DNA of 64,000 nucleotides from Cloeon dipterum (Eukaryota; Arthropoda; Insecta; Ephemeroptera; Baetidae). Position 1 is the first letter of the stretch; each line of letters begins with the position of its first letter. Position numbers and translations under genes: made by a program. The notes beneath the pieces are model-generated. The model saw nothing but the letters and a program-made list of their open reading frames with translations, was not told the DNA's origin and ran no database searches. Of this stretch, positions 11,958 through 22,804 are shown piece after piece. Where the stretch lies: positions 7,874,001-7,938,000 of the forward strand of contig NC_088788.1 of the NCBI RefSeq assembly GCF_949628265.1, written 5' to 3'.

Positions 11958-14157
11958 TCACAACATCTCCTGCGTCGGCACCTGCGTGTAACTGCGGACG
12001 CGGGCAAAGCTCATCGCGGGAAATTGGCTATTTGTCAGCTCAAAATCGCAGACCGACTTCTGGCCAGAGAGGTAAGTCGTCTCGATGCAGTAGCGCGACC
12101 AAATTATCTTCTGACTGCAAATCTGCAGCACCTTAAACACAAAATTGTCCAAAATTTATTTCCAACGCCTAAATGCCTTACAGAACAAGAAAAAATATAT
12201 TTTTTAAATTTAATTCATAACATTTATTAAAAATTAGCACCCAACAAAATATTTTTAGCTAATCAATATTTTTAATTAAAATGACAGCAAATAGATTTTA
12301 ATATTTTTCGGTTATATTTTACTTTTTGAATTACTTACCATAGAGTATTTCCTGGTGCCTGTGTCGTGGGGCGGGGGCACTTGCCTCCTACCTTGGGGCC
12401 TGGGTTTCGGCCTCGGCGCCTCGAACAACTCAGCTGTGACCGCGGTGCCGTCAACCTTGTAGCTTCCGCTGAGCACCTGCGGGTGCGGCGAGCGTCTGTG
12501 GCGCAGGTAGCCGACGCTGATGTTGGGCTGCTCGGCCGTCGTCAGCATCAGCACGCGGCCGCCGGTGAAGAAGCGCAAAAGCCGAAAGTAGAGGACAGAG
12601 TGCCATGGCAGGTAGGTCGACGTCTGGAAACTGAAAGGGAGAGGGCGTCTTTTTATTGAAAGCTATAATTTTCACGCAGATTCGGAGATTATTTTTAAAA
12701 CCTTTATTTTTTGCCGTTTTGTCCATATATTTGGGCAGATTACAACGAGTCTAATGGTCTACAGTTTGAACCGACACTTTGAACCGAAGTTTTTATTAAA
12801 AAAATATATATTATTTGTAAAAAAAAAATTGGTAAAATTCCAAGATGGAAGTGCCAATTTTTGAATAGCTTGTACGATCATTCATTTTGGATCGGTCAAG
12901 GCAATATTACAATAAACTCAAGTGTGAATAGTTAAAATTAAAATAATATCATCAGTTCAACAATAAAAGTTTTTTTAATTTTAAAAATATATTGATATTA
13001 AATTTTCCCATTATTTCACTCGTGTCTTGGGATTTCTCTAGAAGGGCTTTTCAAATATTTACAAAATTAATCAAGCTGACAACAAAGCCAGAAAAAACAC
13101 CAAGAATTTTCAGTAAATGGCCCAAAATGAACCACGGCCTAAACTGATAACCTTAAATATGCTGTTGATTTGATCGGATTAGGAGAGATGAATCTAATAC
13201 GCACTTTAATTTTGAGATTAGACCACAAAAAAACCAGTAAATGCATTTTCAAGCATTTCCAGACAATGTAAAACACCAAATTAATTTAAAGTTAATTTAT
13301 CTTCAGTGAATTTAGCACGTGTTTTATTTAGAATGAACAAAAAGTTCGCCTTCAGTGATTTTACCTGAGTTCCCCAGGTCTGACGTAAGTGATCCTGGCG
13401 ATGTAGCAGCCGTCAACGCGCACCCTGGGCCTCCGATCGAACTCCAGCCTCCACTTGCGGCGCCCCTCAACCTGACAGCCCCACGCACGTCTGCAGATGA
13501 GCCTCCACAGCTCGTTATCCTGCGCCGTCAGATAAAATCCGCGGCAGACGGCTGCAAAACGCGCCCAGGACCGGAAATCCAGCTCCGAGGACACCACCCA
13601 ACGCAACAGCAGCAGCAACAACTCAGGGGGCAGCTGGCTTATATGTGTACCCTGGAGAAAAATTAACAATATTTAATAAATCTTTTAATTTTGAAACTAA
13701 ACAAACCTGTTGCTCTGAATTAGGCAAACAGACAGTGCCCTGCTGAGAAATAATTTGGGAAAATTTAACGGGAAGGTCTTCAATCTCCACTTCTGCAGCG
13801 TTTTCTTTTCCTTTGCCATCGTCTGTCTTGGTTTCCTTCTTACCAGCTGGTCCACCTTTGAAGAAACAATATTATGTAGTCCTTCAACAAAACCAACGAA
13901 TTAAATTCAATAAAAAATTACCTGATTTAAGAGAGAGTTCGTGGACCCTCTGCTCGACGTCCGGGACAAGTTGGACGGCCTTTCGGTAGAAACCGACAGC
14001 GTCCCGCAGCTGTCCTTCTTCCTCAAGGGCAGCGCCTTTCAAAAATAGTCGCATCGCCTGCGTGTTATGTAATTTTTAAGTAAACAAACGAAGCTTAAAA
14101 TTCGAATTTTACCCTGGTGAGGTCGGCGACCAACTCGTTGTCCACGGCAGTGTCCAT
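11958..14157 (-). CDS. Fbxo9: F-box only protein 9 (SCF substrate receptor)
   Basis: Six exons (14113-14157, 13922-14057, 13707-13855, 13365-13651, 12339-12630, 11958-12131) give 360 aa with every phase matching. An N-terminal TPR-like helix pair (AMRLFLKGAALEEEG, RDAVGFYRKAVQLVP, about residues 16-50) is followed by a charged linker, then the F-box from about residue 117 (LPPELLLLLLRWVV, ARFAAVCRGFY, ELWRLICRRAWG). The C-terminal half carries the FBXO9-specific signature: RPRVRVDGCYIARITYVRPG, RFFTGGRVLMLTTAEQP, and the final FARVRSYTQVP. FBXO9 recruits substrates to the Skp1-Cul1 ubiquitin ligase; in mammals these include Tel2/Tti1. The protein is shorter than human FBXO9 mainly in the N-terminus and linker. 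Confidence 0.93.
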
Positions 14158-15009
14158 CCTGGGCCGTTGGACGGATGGACACTGCTCAGAAAATAAAGCG
14201 ATTCGAGAAGGGCCGTCCGCAAATCGGTGCCATTCTTCGGTTTATTTATCTCTTGACTCTCGCCTCTGTTCTGCAACTTTCCACCTCGTCTGCTGCAGCA
14301 GGGTTGCCAACTTGATTCTGTACGCGTTGAATGTTTTGGCGCGTCGGGAAATTCTCAACAGAGTTTTTAATGCCTTAAACCCTCTAAAACTAAATGGTTT
14401 GAATAAAAAAGAATCGAAATTTTGAAGATGTTAAAATTAACTCGTGTTTCCGCGCTTTTACATTGTGAATTTCAAATCAAGAATTTTTAATAACTGCCAT
14501 GACTTCACCAGCATCATAAATTGTGAGAATTTTAATTTCTGGCAACAATGGGCTTCATCCTAAATTTTTAGCTTTACCAAACGCAGCTGATTGAATTGCT
14601 ACAATGATGGGAAACAATGAAAAACACTATAATGGAGCAAGCCAACAATTTGAATCCTGTTTGCCGATTCTCTCGTTGCGAGCTACCACACCACAAACGT
14701 TTGTTTTGTTTTTAAAATATTTTTTATGAAATAAATCATGATTTTATTTTGTTTTTAATGTAAAAAAACAAGTTATTTGATCAGCTGTCAAATTCTGTAA
14801 GAGATTTTCAGTTTTTTAAGCATATTAAGTAGTTGAATTCAAGGCATAATTCTCAATAACAAACAAATAAAACACGTAGGACTTTCTTTTTTTCTTTATA
14901 AATTAAAAAATTCTGGTTTATTTCAAGGAAAAATAAATTAAAACGAGGCTTATTTTGCAATTAACGCGTCGAGCCTCTCATATCCAGAGCTGCAGTGTTG
15001 CAGTTGAGA
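14158..15009. other. FBXO9 upstream region and carboxypeptidase 3' flank
   Basis: No coding exon. An AATAAA for the carboxypeptidase gene lies at 14917-14922 (minus). A CAGGGTTGCC motif near 14300 resembles a hAT end but has no partner that I could find. No TATA box is obvious upstream of FBXO9. Confidence 0.6.
14917..14922 (-). terminator. Poly(A) signal of the carboxypeptidase gene
   Basis: Minus-strand AATAAA about 90 bp past the stop codon at 15010. Confidence 0.6.
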
Positions 15010-18000
15010 TCAGCCAGTGGCAGCAATTTCCTCCGAAATGGTCTGGATGGCGGCGAGAGCTTCCTTGCCGGTGGGCAAGATGTAGTTGGCCGGCAGCAGG
15101 AAGCCAAAACGACCCCTGTCCCTGAGCTCGATTGTGTACGTGTACTTTACCCTGGGACCGCCCTTGGCCCAGTCATCAGCGCCACCTTTAAAATTATAAA
15201 TTAATGTTTTTCAAGATTAGAAGAATTATAAGTAAATACCTGAGGCTGCGTAAAGGAGACTGGCAGAATTTCCGACCGTGTACGAGGCACCGCCGACCTC
15301 CCTCATTTTGTTGGCAGCCTTCTTTCCAATCCTGTCCAAATCGGTGTAATCAGGAGGGACCTTTTTGTCGTAGCCCCAAGGGTAGAGGATGTATTGTCCG
15401 TAACTGTGGAAGGTCACATACCCCTGAAAACCAAAATTGTTAAGATTTTAAATTATATTTTCGAATGGATTAACAAAAATCTGGAAATATTGAACTCTCA
15501 GGGTAGGGGAAATTACCCTGAAAGGAATTTTTATATTTTTTATTTATTAAATTTGTATTTTTTTAAATTGTTTAAAAATTAAATATATTTGTTTACCCTG
15601 ACGGTGGTGCCGAGGCTCGAGACAAAGTTCCTGATGGCCTGCGTCTCAGGTTCAGAGAAGGGTCCGGATCCGGCGTAGATTTCCTGGCAAGGGTCGCGGC
15701 TGGAGCCGGCGCCGCCCCACTTGTAGCCAAAGTTCCTGTTAAGGTCGGTGCCGGCGCACCTTCCCTTTTGGGCGTCCTTCCTGTTCTTGCGCCACAGCCG
15801 CACGCCGTTGTGCGTGAACTCGTAGCCGTCAGGGTTCACCACGGGCACGATGTAGTAGTCGATGGAGTCCGCGAACGGGTACTTTTCGCGGTTCTCCACC
15901 AGCTCCTGGATTATGTACGTCACTGATGCAGGGGAAATCCACTCACGAGCGTGAATACCTAAAAATATTTATTTGTTAGATTTATTTTTACTCGCAAATA
16001 TATTGTAAAGCTGATATTTTTAAAATTTTATGGAATCAGAAAGTATGAAAAAACTTCTTGAAGAACTGATTTAATTCAAAATAATTTGGAAGTGCTTAAA
16101 AATTTAAGCATTAATTTTTCAGGTAAAATACAATTTACCTTTTAGGATATTTTTTCAATTTATCCTTTAAATAAAAAGAAAATACTAAAAATAAACATAG
16201 AAGTAAACTAAAAAAATATCTTAATCTCTCATTCCTTTTTTGAATTTAATTTTAAAATGCTAAATATCTATTTCAGAAAAGAAAATAATAATGTTGAGGG
16301 TATCTTTCTAAAAAGTTCAATTAAATAATTCGTTAAAATTTTTAATTCACCAGTCGCATAAACCTTAAGTGTTCGAAGCCGCCAACAGATGGCGTCACCG
16401 TAGACTTTCAATTTTAAGGCACTTCCGCTGCGATTTCAGACTCAATCTAGCTGCTGTGCATTCTTCAATTAATCTGCTAATTTTTGAGGTGCTGAAAACC
16501 AAAATCGGTTCAGCCAATCGCCGTAGAATCATGAAAAACTATTTTTTGAAATAAAAAAATCTTTTCCAACGTTTCTACGGCGAATGGCTGAACCGATTTT
16601 GGTTTTAAGCACGTCAAAAATAAGCAAATTAATTAAAAAAATCAAATTAGCTAAATTGAGTCTGAAATCGCAGCGGAAATGCCTTAAAACCGCTTAAAAC
16701 AAAAATTTTAACAAAGTCTGTGGTTGCACCATCTGTTGGCGGCTTCAATAACTAAGGGTTTATACAACTGATCAATTCTATAATAATTTCTACCTCCATC
16801 GATGTAAAAAGCGGGTTTGGGGCCAGCCTTGGCGCCAGTAATTTTGATCAGTTTCAGGGGTCTGCCCTCCACAGAGGAGCCGATGGTCTGCACGGAAACC
16901 AGGTCTGGGAAGGTCTGCGCCAAGTAGTCCAAGTAACCGTGAATGTCGGACACTCTGTGGTAGTTCTGGAAGGTCATGCGATGGCCTGGAACAATGGCGC
17001 GAAATCAGACCCCACGTGCGTCTCCGATTCGCTGTTGATGTCGAATCGAAAATGCGAAACACGTCTGACACAAAATGCGATTAATAATTCATGCGACGAT
17101 CGACTCGCTCTTTTCAGCGCTCCCCTCGTATTTGTATAATCACACACACACACACAAATAGCATAGATATTTATGCAAACACACAGAAAAGAAATCACGA
17201 ATTAATTTGCATTCACAGTGCGATTGTGTCGTGTGTGCTTTATTTACATGAACCAAAAATTTTATCGGCGCGTGCTTTGTGATAAACGTTTTGTGTTGCT
17301 ATTTACACTCGGCTGCGTGTTTCTTTCCAGCAGGCGTGAGATACCATACCCAAATTTGGTGGCTTTAAAAGACGTGACACCCTTAAAATTAAATAATATA
17401 AATTGGAAATAATTATTTAAGAAATTATTTTAGGCGTCCAAAATCAGACGGGGTAATTTTTAGTTTCAAATGATCTTTATTATGGTTCTGCAGGGCTATT
17501 TTTTAAGAATTAAAAATTATATTTTAAGTGAAAAAATCCGGGTAAGTGTTATGGCAACCTAATTTTTCATTCAGGTCGAATTGAAAATTAGAAAAGAGGA
17601 CAACTGAAGAGTTTTACTATGCAGAATTAATTGGCGTCACTGCAAAGCTCTTTTATCTAACAAATTTGTTTAATATTAAATTTCTTGCTGTTTTAAAAAT
17701 TATAAAAATTTTCACCATCCTTAAAAGGTGTGAAATGGATGCAATTTTAACCTGAATAATTATTGTTGCGTATAAAAATGAATGAAATTTTTAAAAATGG
17801 TGGCAAAAATAAATTATGTTAGCATAATAGCCCTCAAACTGAGTCATTTTTTAATTTTAATGTTTATTCTCCTGCGCTATTTTAGCAATTTCTATTTAAG
17901 AAATTAAGGAATAAAATATTAAGTTTGAGGTGTTCACGTCCATTAATTAAGTCATAAAATGTTCCTATTTTTTTTGAGTCATTCGGTGTAGCGTTTTGTG

Positions 18001-20788
18001 TTTGTTAATATTCGCAAAAATCTTGCTGCGCGGGTTAATAGTCGGTTATTTACGTACAGACAGATTTAATTTGTTTAGCGAAACAAAAATGGATAATTCA
18101 CTCCCTGGTCATCTCACCGCGCTTATTGCAGCAAAACAATGTGTTATAAGGCGTGACTAATTGCGTGGTCCTGCGCCTCCACGGAAAAGCAGGCGCCGAT
18201 CTAAGGGCCTTGCCGACTGCAATTCATAACGCAAATCGCTCGCTTTAACTGCAGCCTGCTGCAAGAGGAAACAGAAGATTTTTTGCCACTCGCACAGCAA
18301 AACAGCTTCTAATCTAAATCGGGCTGGGGTTTCTCTTCTCTTCCATTACTTCGTAAATTTGCAAAGAATATTCACCTTTGCGGCCCTCGAGCTCCTCCAG
18401 CTCCGATTCTGACAGGGCAGGGTTCTCGTCCTTGATGGCCGCCTCAACGTCAGCGATCATCACCCTGAAGGTGGCGCTCACGTTCTGCAGTTCGGCTTTC
18501 ACCTGATCCAAAGCCGTCGCCGGCACCATGATGTCCACGTGCGTCCGGCCTGCCGCAGGGTTCAGCCAAGTGTCCAACACTGTTAACAAAAGAAATAAAA
18601 TTTACAAAAAATTAATATATTAAAAATTACTGCTGGAAAAATTAGACAATTGATTTTTTCAAATGAACTCAAATCCCGCATTTTAAAACTCTCATAGCGC
18701 TATCTGGATCCAAAAACCACTAAAAAGATTTTAATAATTACGTAAAAATTAGAAAAACTCAATTTAATTTCAAATTTAAAAGATTGGGATTTTAAATTAC
18801 CAGTCTTTACTTGTCCTTGGCTTCTGAAATTCGTAACCCAAGAAATTTAAATTTAAAAGCAAGACAAAACATTTATTTTCCATTTTTTATTTTATTTGGC
18901 TAACACATTTACTCCAAAATTAAGCTCATGCGCATGCCATTGGATAGATCGCGACGAGAGGAATCAAAATCGAGCACAAAGGTCATTGAAAACCGTTTAA
19001 TATTTTGAGAAATCTAGTAAAATCTGAAATTCAACTGTGTTCCTTGGTCATTTCATTGTTGTAATTGTAGAGATAAAACTACTGCTGAATTCCCCAAACA
19101 GTAAACTGTATGAACTACTTGCCAAATTCAACAATGCAAAATTCGCTTAAATTATTAGCCTTAAAAGCTTTACTTTCAATGAACAGTCGATCAGGGATAA
19201 AAAATTAAATTTAGGAATGCTGCTGGCAGCAAAAAATACGCTGATTATACCGGATCTTACATTATTATTAATATTATTTAATGTGGCTATATATTTAAAA
19301 TGAGATCGAAGCAAATATATAATTAATAATAATAATAAAATGGGCCTCTCAGAAAAATCTATGTCTAAAGTAAAAATTCCCTCATTCAATTCGACAAACG
19401 TAAAATTTATTCAAATTAATATTTCCCAAATTTAAAAAATAAACAAACTCACAGGTATTCAAATATAATTAAATTGGTCCATCCGTTAAATCAATTTATA
19501 ATTTATTATATTTCAATTTTCAGCTAACGGTCTCAATATTATTTAGGCATAATCGTGACCGATCAATCAAACAAATCGTCTTCTCCACTTCTTTAAAATA
19601 ACAATCCCGTTGCAGCTCGGTCGTGCTCGAGATTGGAAACAGCTATTTACAATTTATTTTCGCTCCTTCCCACTATACCCACTACGCAGCATCTCGATTT
19701 CTCGACTCGATTTATCTGCCGTGTCAGTGTGTGCGAGGGCAGGATTTATATATTTTTCCGCAGCACGACTCAAATTGTAACTGTATAACATCGGACAAAA
19801 TCAGATCGCGATCGTCGAGGAAGGCGCCTCTCATGAGGCTTTGCGTTGGCTGACGGCTGACCTACGCGCGCGCCAGCGATCTCATTACTCATGCATGCCA
19901 CATGTATCTCCTCCTTTTCTCGCCAATATATTTAATGTTGCTTGGCGCACACGCCTTTTCCGATATATATGTATTAGCTGTACCATGATCGAACACACGA
20001 ACAACTTAACTGTTCAAAGAATCGAGTCACCAGGTCATTGCTCCAAATACGTCTGGGGTTTTTTTCGCACATGCAAATTATTATTTTTCCTTGTGCGTCA
20101 AACGATACGGATGGAAATGGAGCAATAAATTTTCTACGTTTGTATTTTCTCAATGATAAAAAGGTTGAAAATTATTTCAGAGGTTGTGTATTTGAAATTG
20201 GAAAATGATTTTATGAGAATAATTGATTTATCTCTTTGCACAAAACAGTTTTTTATTTTAATCTGAGATTAATACCCATTTGAAAAATGTCCAGAATTTT
20301 TAATTGAAATTTTCGATATAGTTACTGGCAAGCAAAACATTTTTTCTAATGCGTGTTGAAATCGAGACAATTTCTACATTTTGACCGAATTTTTGAGGCT
20401 GCTTTCAAAGCCACCTGTTAAAAATGTGTGGCTTTAAAGAAAAAAATAAATTTTCGGTCTGATTGGAAAAATACAAATTTAAATTCTTCATAGAAAATTT
20501 TACCTGATTTGAAATAAAATTTATTTTAAATATAAAAAAACATCCGTTTCAAGAAAAATAATTAATTTACATATTTTTTTTCATTCCTAGCAACGTACCT
20601 TGTTCATCCTGCATCTTCTTGATAACATCCTTCTGGAACTCGGACACGGCCTCCACCCTGAGGACCTGGGCGCCTTTGTACTGCAGTTGGGCCTCCTGCA
20701 CCTCGGCACGGAGTTCGTCGGCCGGCTCGTGCGGCGCTGCCCCAACGAGGGCAGCCGCCAAGGTCAAAAGCAGCAACCTGGGCAGCAT
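15010..20788 (-). CDS. Secreted zinc carboxypeptidase zymogen (M14A, carboxypeptidase B-like)
   Basis: Six exons (20599-20788, 18376-18579, 16794-16985, 15597-15958, 15240-15423, 15010-15185) give 435 aa. Residues 1 to about 17 are a hydrophobic signal peptide, then comes an activation propeptide (includes RVMIADVEAAI), then the catalytic domain from about residue 133 (RMTFQNYHRV). Zinc ligands are H198 and E201 (GIHAREW) and H322 (TFHSYGQ). The substrate-binding LWRKNR and TDLNRNF are present, and the catalytic base is E397 (YTIELRD). The specificity position equal to CPA residue 255 is Asp (D381 in GGADDW), as in carboxypeptidase B, so cleavage of C-terminal Lys/Arg is predicted. The role is probably digestive or extracellular peptide processing. 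Intron 3 contains MITE family B. Confidence 0.93.
16351..16770. mobile_element. Foldback MITE, family B, copy 1
   Basis: 420 bp in which the two arms are inverted copies over nearly 200 bp each. The ends read CAGTCGCATAAACC and GGTTTATACAACTG, the next shared block is GAAGCCGCCAACAGATGG, and the arms meet at an AT-rich centre near 16550. A second copy is at 54037-54440. Its right end lies only 23 bp inside the intron from the carboxypeptidase exon 3 donor. Noncoding. Confidence 0.85.
16986..18375 (-). other. Carboxypeptidase intron 2
   Basis: No exon or recognised element apart from a short (CA)8 tract at 17141-17156. It is AT-rich after 17400. Confidence 0.6.
18580..20598 (-). other. Carboxypeptidase intron 1
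   Basis: About 2 kb without coding exons. GC-richer patches around 19600-20080 give longer chance open frames, but none has protein-like motifs. Confidence 0.6.
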
Positions 20789-20795
20789 TCTGACC

Positions 20796-20831
20796 GACTG
20801 AGTGTTGCCACCGCTTCCGTCTGGCTTTATA
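20796..20831 (-). promoter_or_regulatory. Core promoter of the carboxypeptidase gene (TATA + Inr)
   Basis: Minus-strand TATAAA at 20831-20826 and an arthropod initiator TCAGTC at 20801-20796 (A at 20799). Their spacing is about 32 bp, the classical distance, which leaves a 5'UTR of only about 11 nt before the ATG at 20788. A strong TATA/Inr promoter with a short leader fits a highly expressed secreted enzyme. Confidence 0.75.
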
Positions 20832-22362
20832 CCTGACCGCCTCCCACCTTCAACTCTTCAGGTCTCAGGTGCTGCCGCGCTGCCGCACTCGAAATTGACA
20901 TTCAGCCGAGGTGAAAAAGCACTTAAATACATTCTGCGCCCGCAATCGTGCCAAAACGTGCTTAATCTGCTTGGGTTTGAAGATAGAAATGGCTTGTTTG
21001 GAATTCTCTCACAATTAGGTCGTGTCTTGAAGGATAATTAATTTCAATTTAATTTTTTCTGTAAATCATCCATAACTGGAAATGAGATAATTCTATAATT
21101 GGAATATTTATTAAGGTATTTTAGGAGTCATTTTTCTGTTTATAAGAGGTGATTAATTTTTAGGAGCCTATTTTTACGTTGAATTTTCCTCCCTATTTGG
21201 CTCTTGACCTCAGGTCCGGTCTGGAATAAAATTTGTATGCATTTTCGTCTTTCAAATTTAGAATTTTTTTCCAAGAGGTCTTGAAATGAAAATTTTTATC
21301 CAAAATTGTGAATAGAAATAGCAGAAATAGCGCTTTCAAACATATCCCGTCATTTGCATCCCTAAAAACAGAATACGGGAAATATCCTATATATAACAAG
21401 CTGGAAAATACTCTGTTGAAAGCCTTAATAAAATTGTCTTGTATAAAAACAAAACTCTCTTGAAATTCCCAATTTTCAAAAACAGGCAATACTAAAGTAA
21501 GAAGCACAATTTTCCGGCTTTTTATTTTATTTATTCTCTCTCATTGTCAGTCACAGCAACACAATTCGCAGAGTTCTCAAAGGCCAGTCCGTGCCTGTGA
21601 CCTCTTTGCAAAAGATCTTCTCCACATATTCATCCTTGTGCCCTGCATGGACGGTTTATTTGAAAGCAAGCAGGCGCACGCAGACCGACGAATTTGGAGC
21701 CAAATAATCGTTATTACACGGCTAGTTTGCAAACGCATGTGCTCATCTTCCCCAGCCAGCATGTCAGTCGTCAGTCAGACCGAGCCATGATAATTGCAAC
21801 GCCAATTAGTATTAGGCAGCTAACCACACACTGCACGTTCCCCACTTTCCACGTATGCGAAAAGATCCGCAAGATTCGCGGCGGAGCAGGTTGCAGCGAT
21901 TACAGCGCCTCCAGCGGCGGAGTGGGGATTGTGGTTGCGAGACCGGCACAGGCGCCATTTTTTATAGCTGAAAATACGTGTAAACGGTGTTTTAAAGATG
22001 GCGGCTGTTAGTGGTTTGGCGGGGGTCGTCGTCAACAACAAAGCAGCAGCGAGCGGAGACGGAGAATCGGCCTGAAAATAACACAAGAAGTAGTCTGGCT
22101 CGCGCCTCAGGGCAAAGAAGAGAAGGGGGTCTTCGACCTTTGGCTGGATGACCCGATTGGCGGCACCCAGCCACATTTCTCCTCCGACCTTTGCCTGCTG
22201 CTAAAAGTGAGAAAGTGAATCCGACGAGTAAGCGAGCGGGCGGACGACGAGCAGCCGCAGAGCCGAGGAGGACACTATGATGCTGCTGTGCCTGCGTCAC
22301 TCGACCTAGTCCTTCCCACAGTCGTGTCCGGGCTGCTGCCGCCACCGCTGCTACTGCTGCTG
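20832..22362. other. Intergenic region and probable pgant5 first exon
   Basis: The left part is AT-rich without features. From about 21850 the sequence becomes GC- and CpG-richer. At 22362 an exon-like stretch ends in CTGCTG|GTACGT, a plausible donor for a noncoding pgant5 first exon; the matching acceptor is ATTATTTAG at 22746-22754. There is no TATA box. Open frames here are composition artefacts. Confidence 0.45.
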
Positions 22363-22770
22363 GTACGTAGAATACGCACGCATCATCTGATTTCGAACCC
22401 CAATTAGCCGACGTGTCGCCCGCCGCGGCATCAGAGGCGCGTGTGCACCTGACGTGACCTGGTCCAGCAACCTGTATGTGGCACGCAAGCCTCCGAATCT
22501 GTCTCGTCAGCTTCTCAAAAACATTAAGTGTCACACGCGCTGCCTGTTTTTATTCATTTCAAATTCCCGATCGGCCTGAAAAGATAAAAACAGTAGGCAG
22601 CTCCATTGGAAATTCTGTTTGCCTTATCTCTGTTTCTGCGTGTGACGTCAAACTCGAGTGAAATAATTATCGCTTTGTCGTTATGTACTGGGACATTACC
22701 ATGACTTTCCTGTTTGACTTGTTATTTATTTAAATATATTTCCGAATTATTTAGACTCTGCGGAGGGAGG

Positions 22771-22782
22771 ATGGGCAGTTGA
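22771..22782 (+). promoter_or_regulatory. Three-codon uORF in the pgant5 leader
   Basis: ATG GGC AGT TGA lies 34 bp before the main ATG at 22805, downstream of the probable leader acceptor. It ends before the CDS, so it could lower but not block initiation. Confidence 0.45.
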
Positions 22783-22804
22783 GTCGTCGTGTCAGCGAGC
22801 AAAG

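Noticed and set aside
21820-22534. Overlapping minus-strand frames of 118 and 180 codons upstream of pgant5
   Set aside because: Ala/Arg-rich low-complexity translation of a CpG-rich promoter and leader; no start/splice logic or family resemblance.
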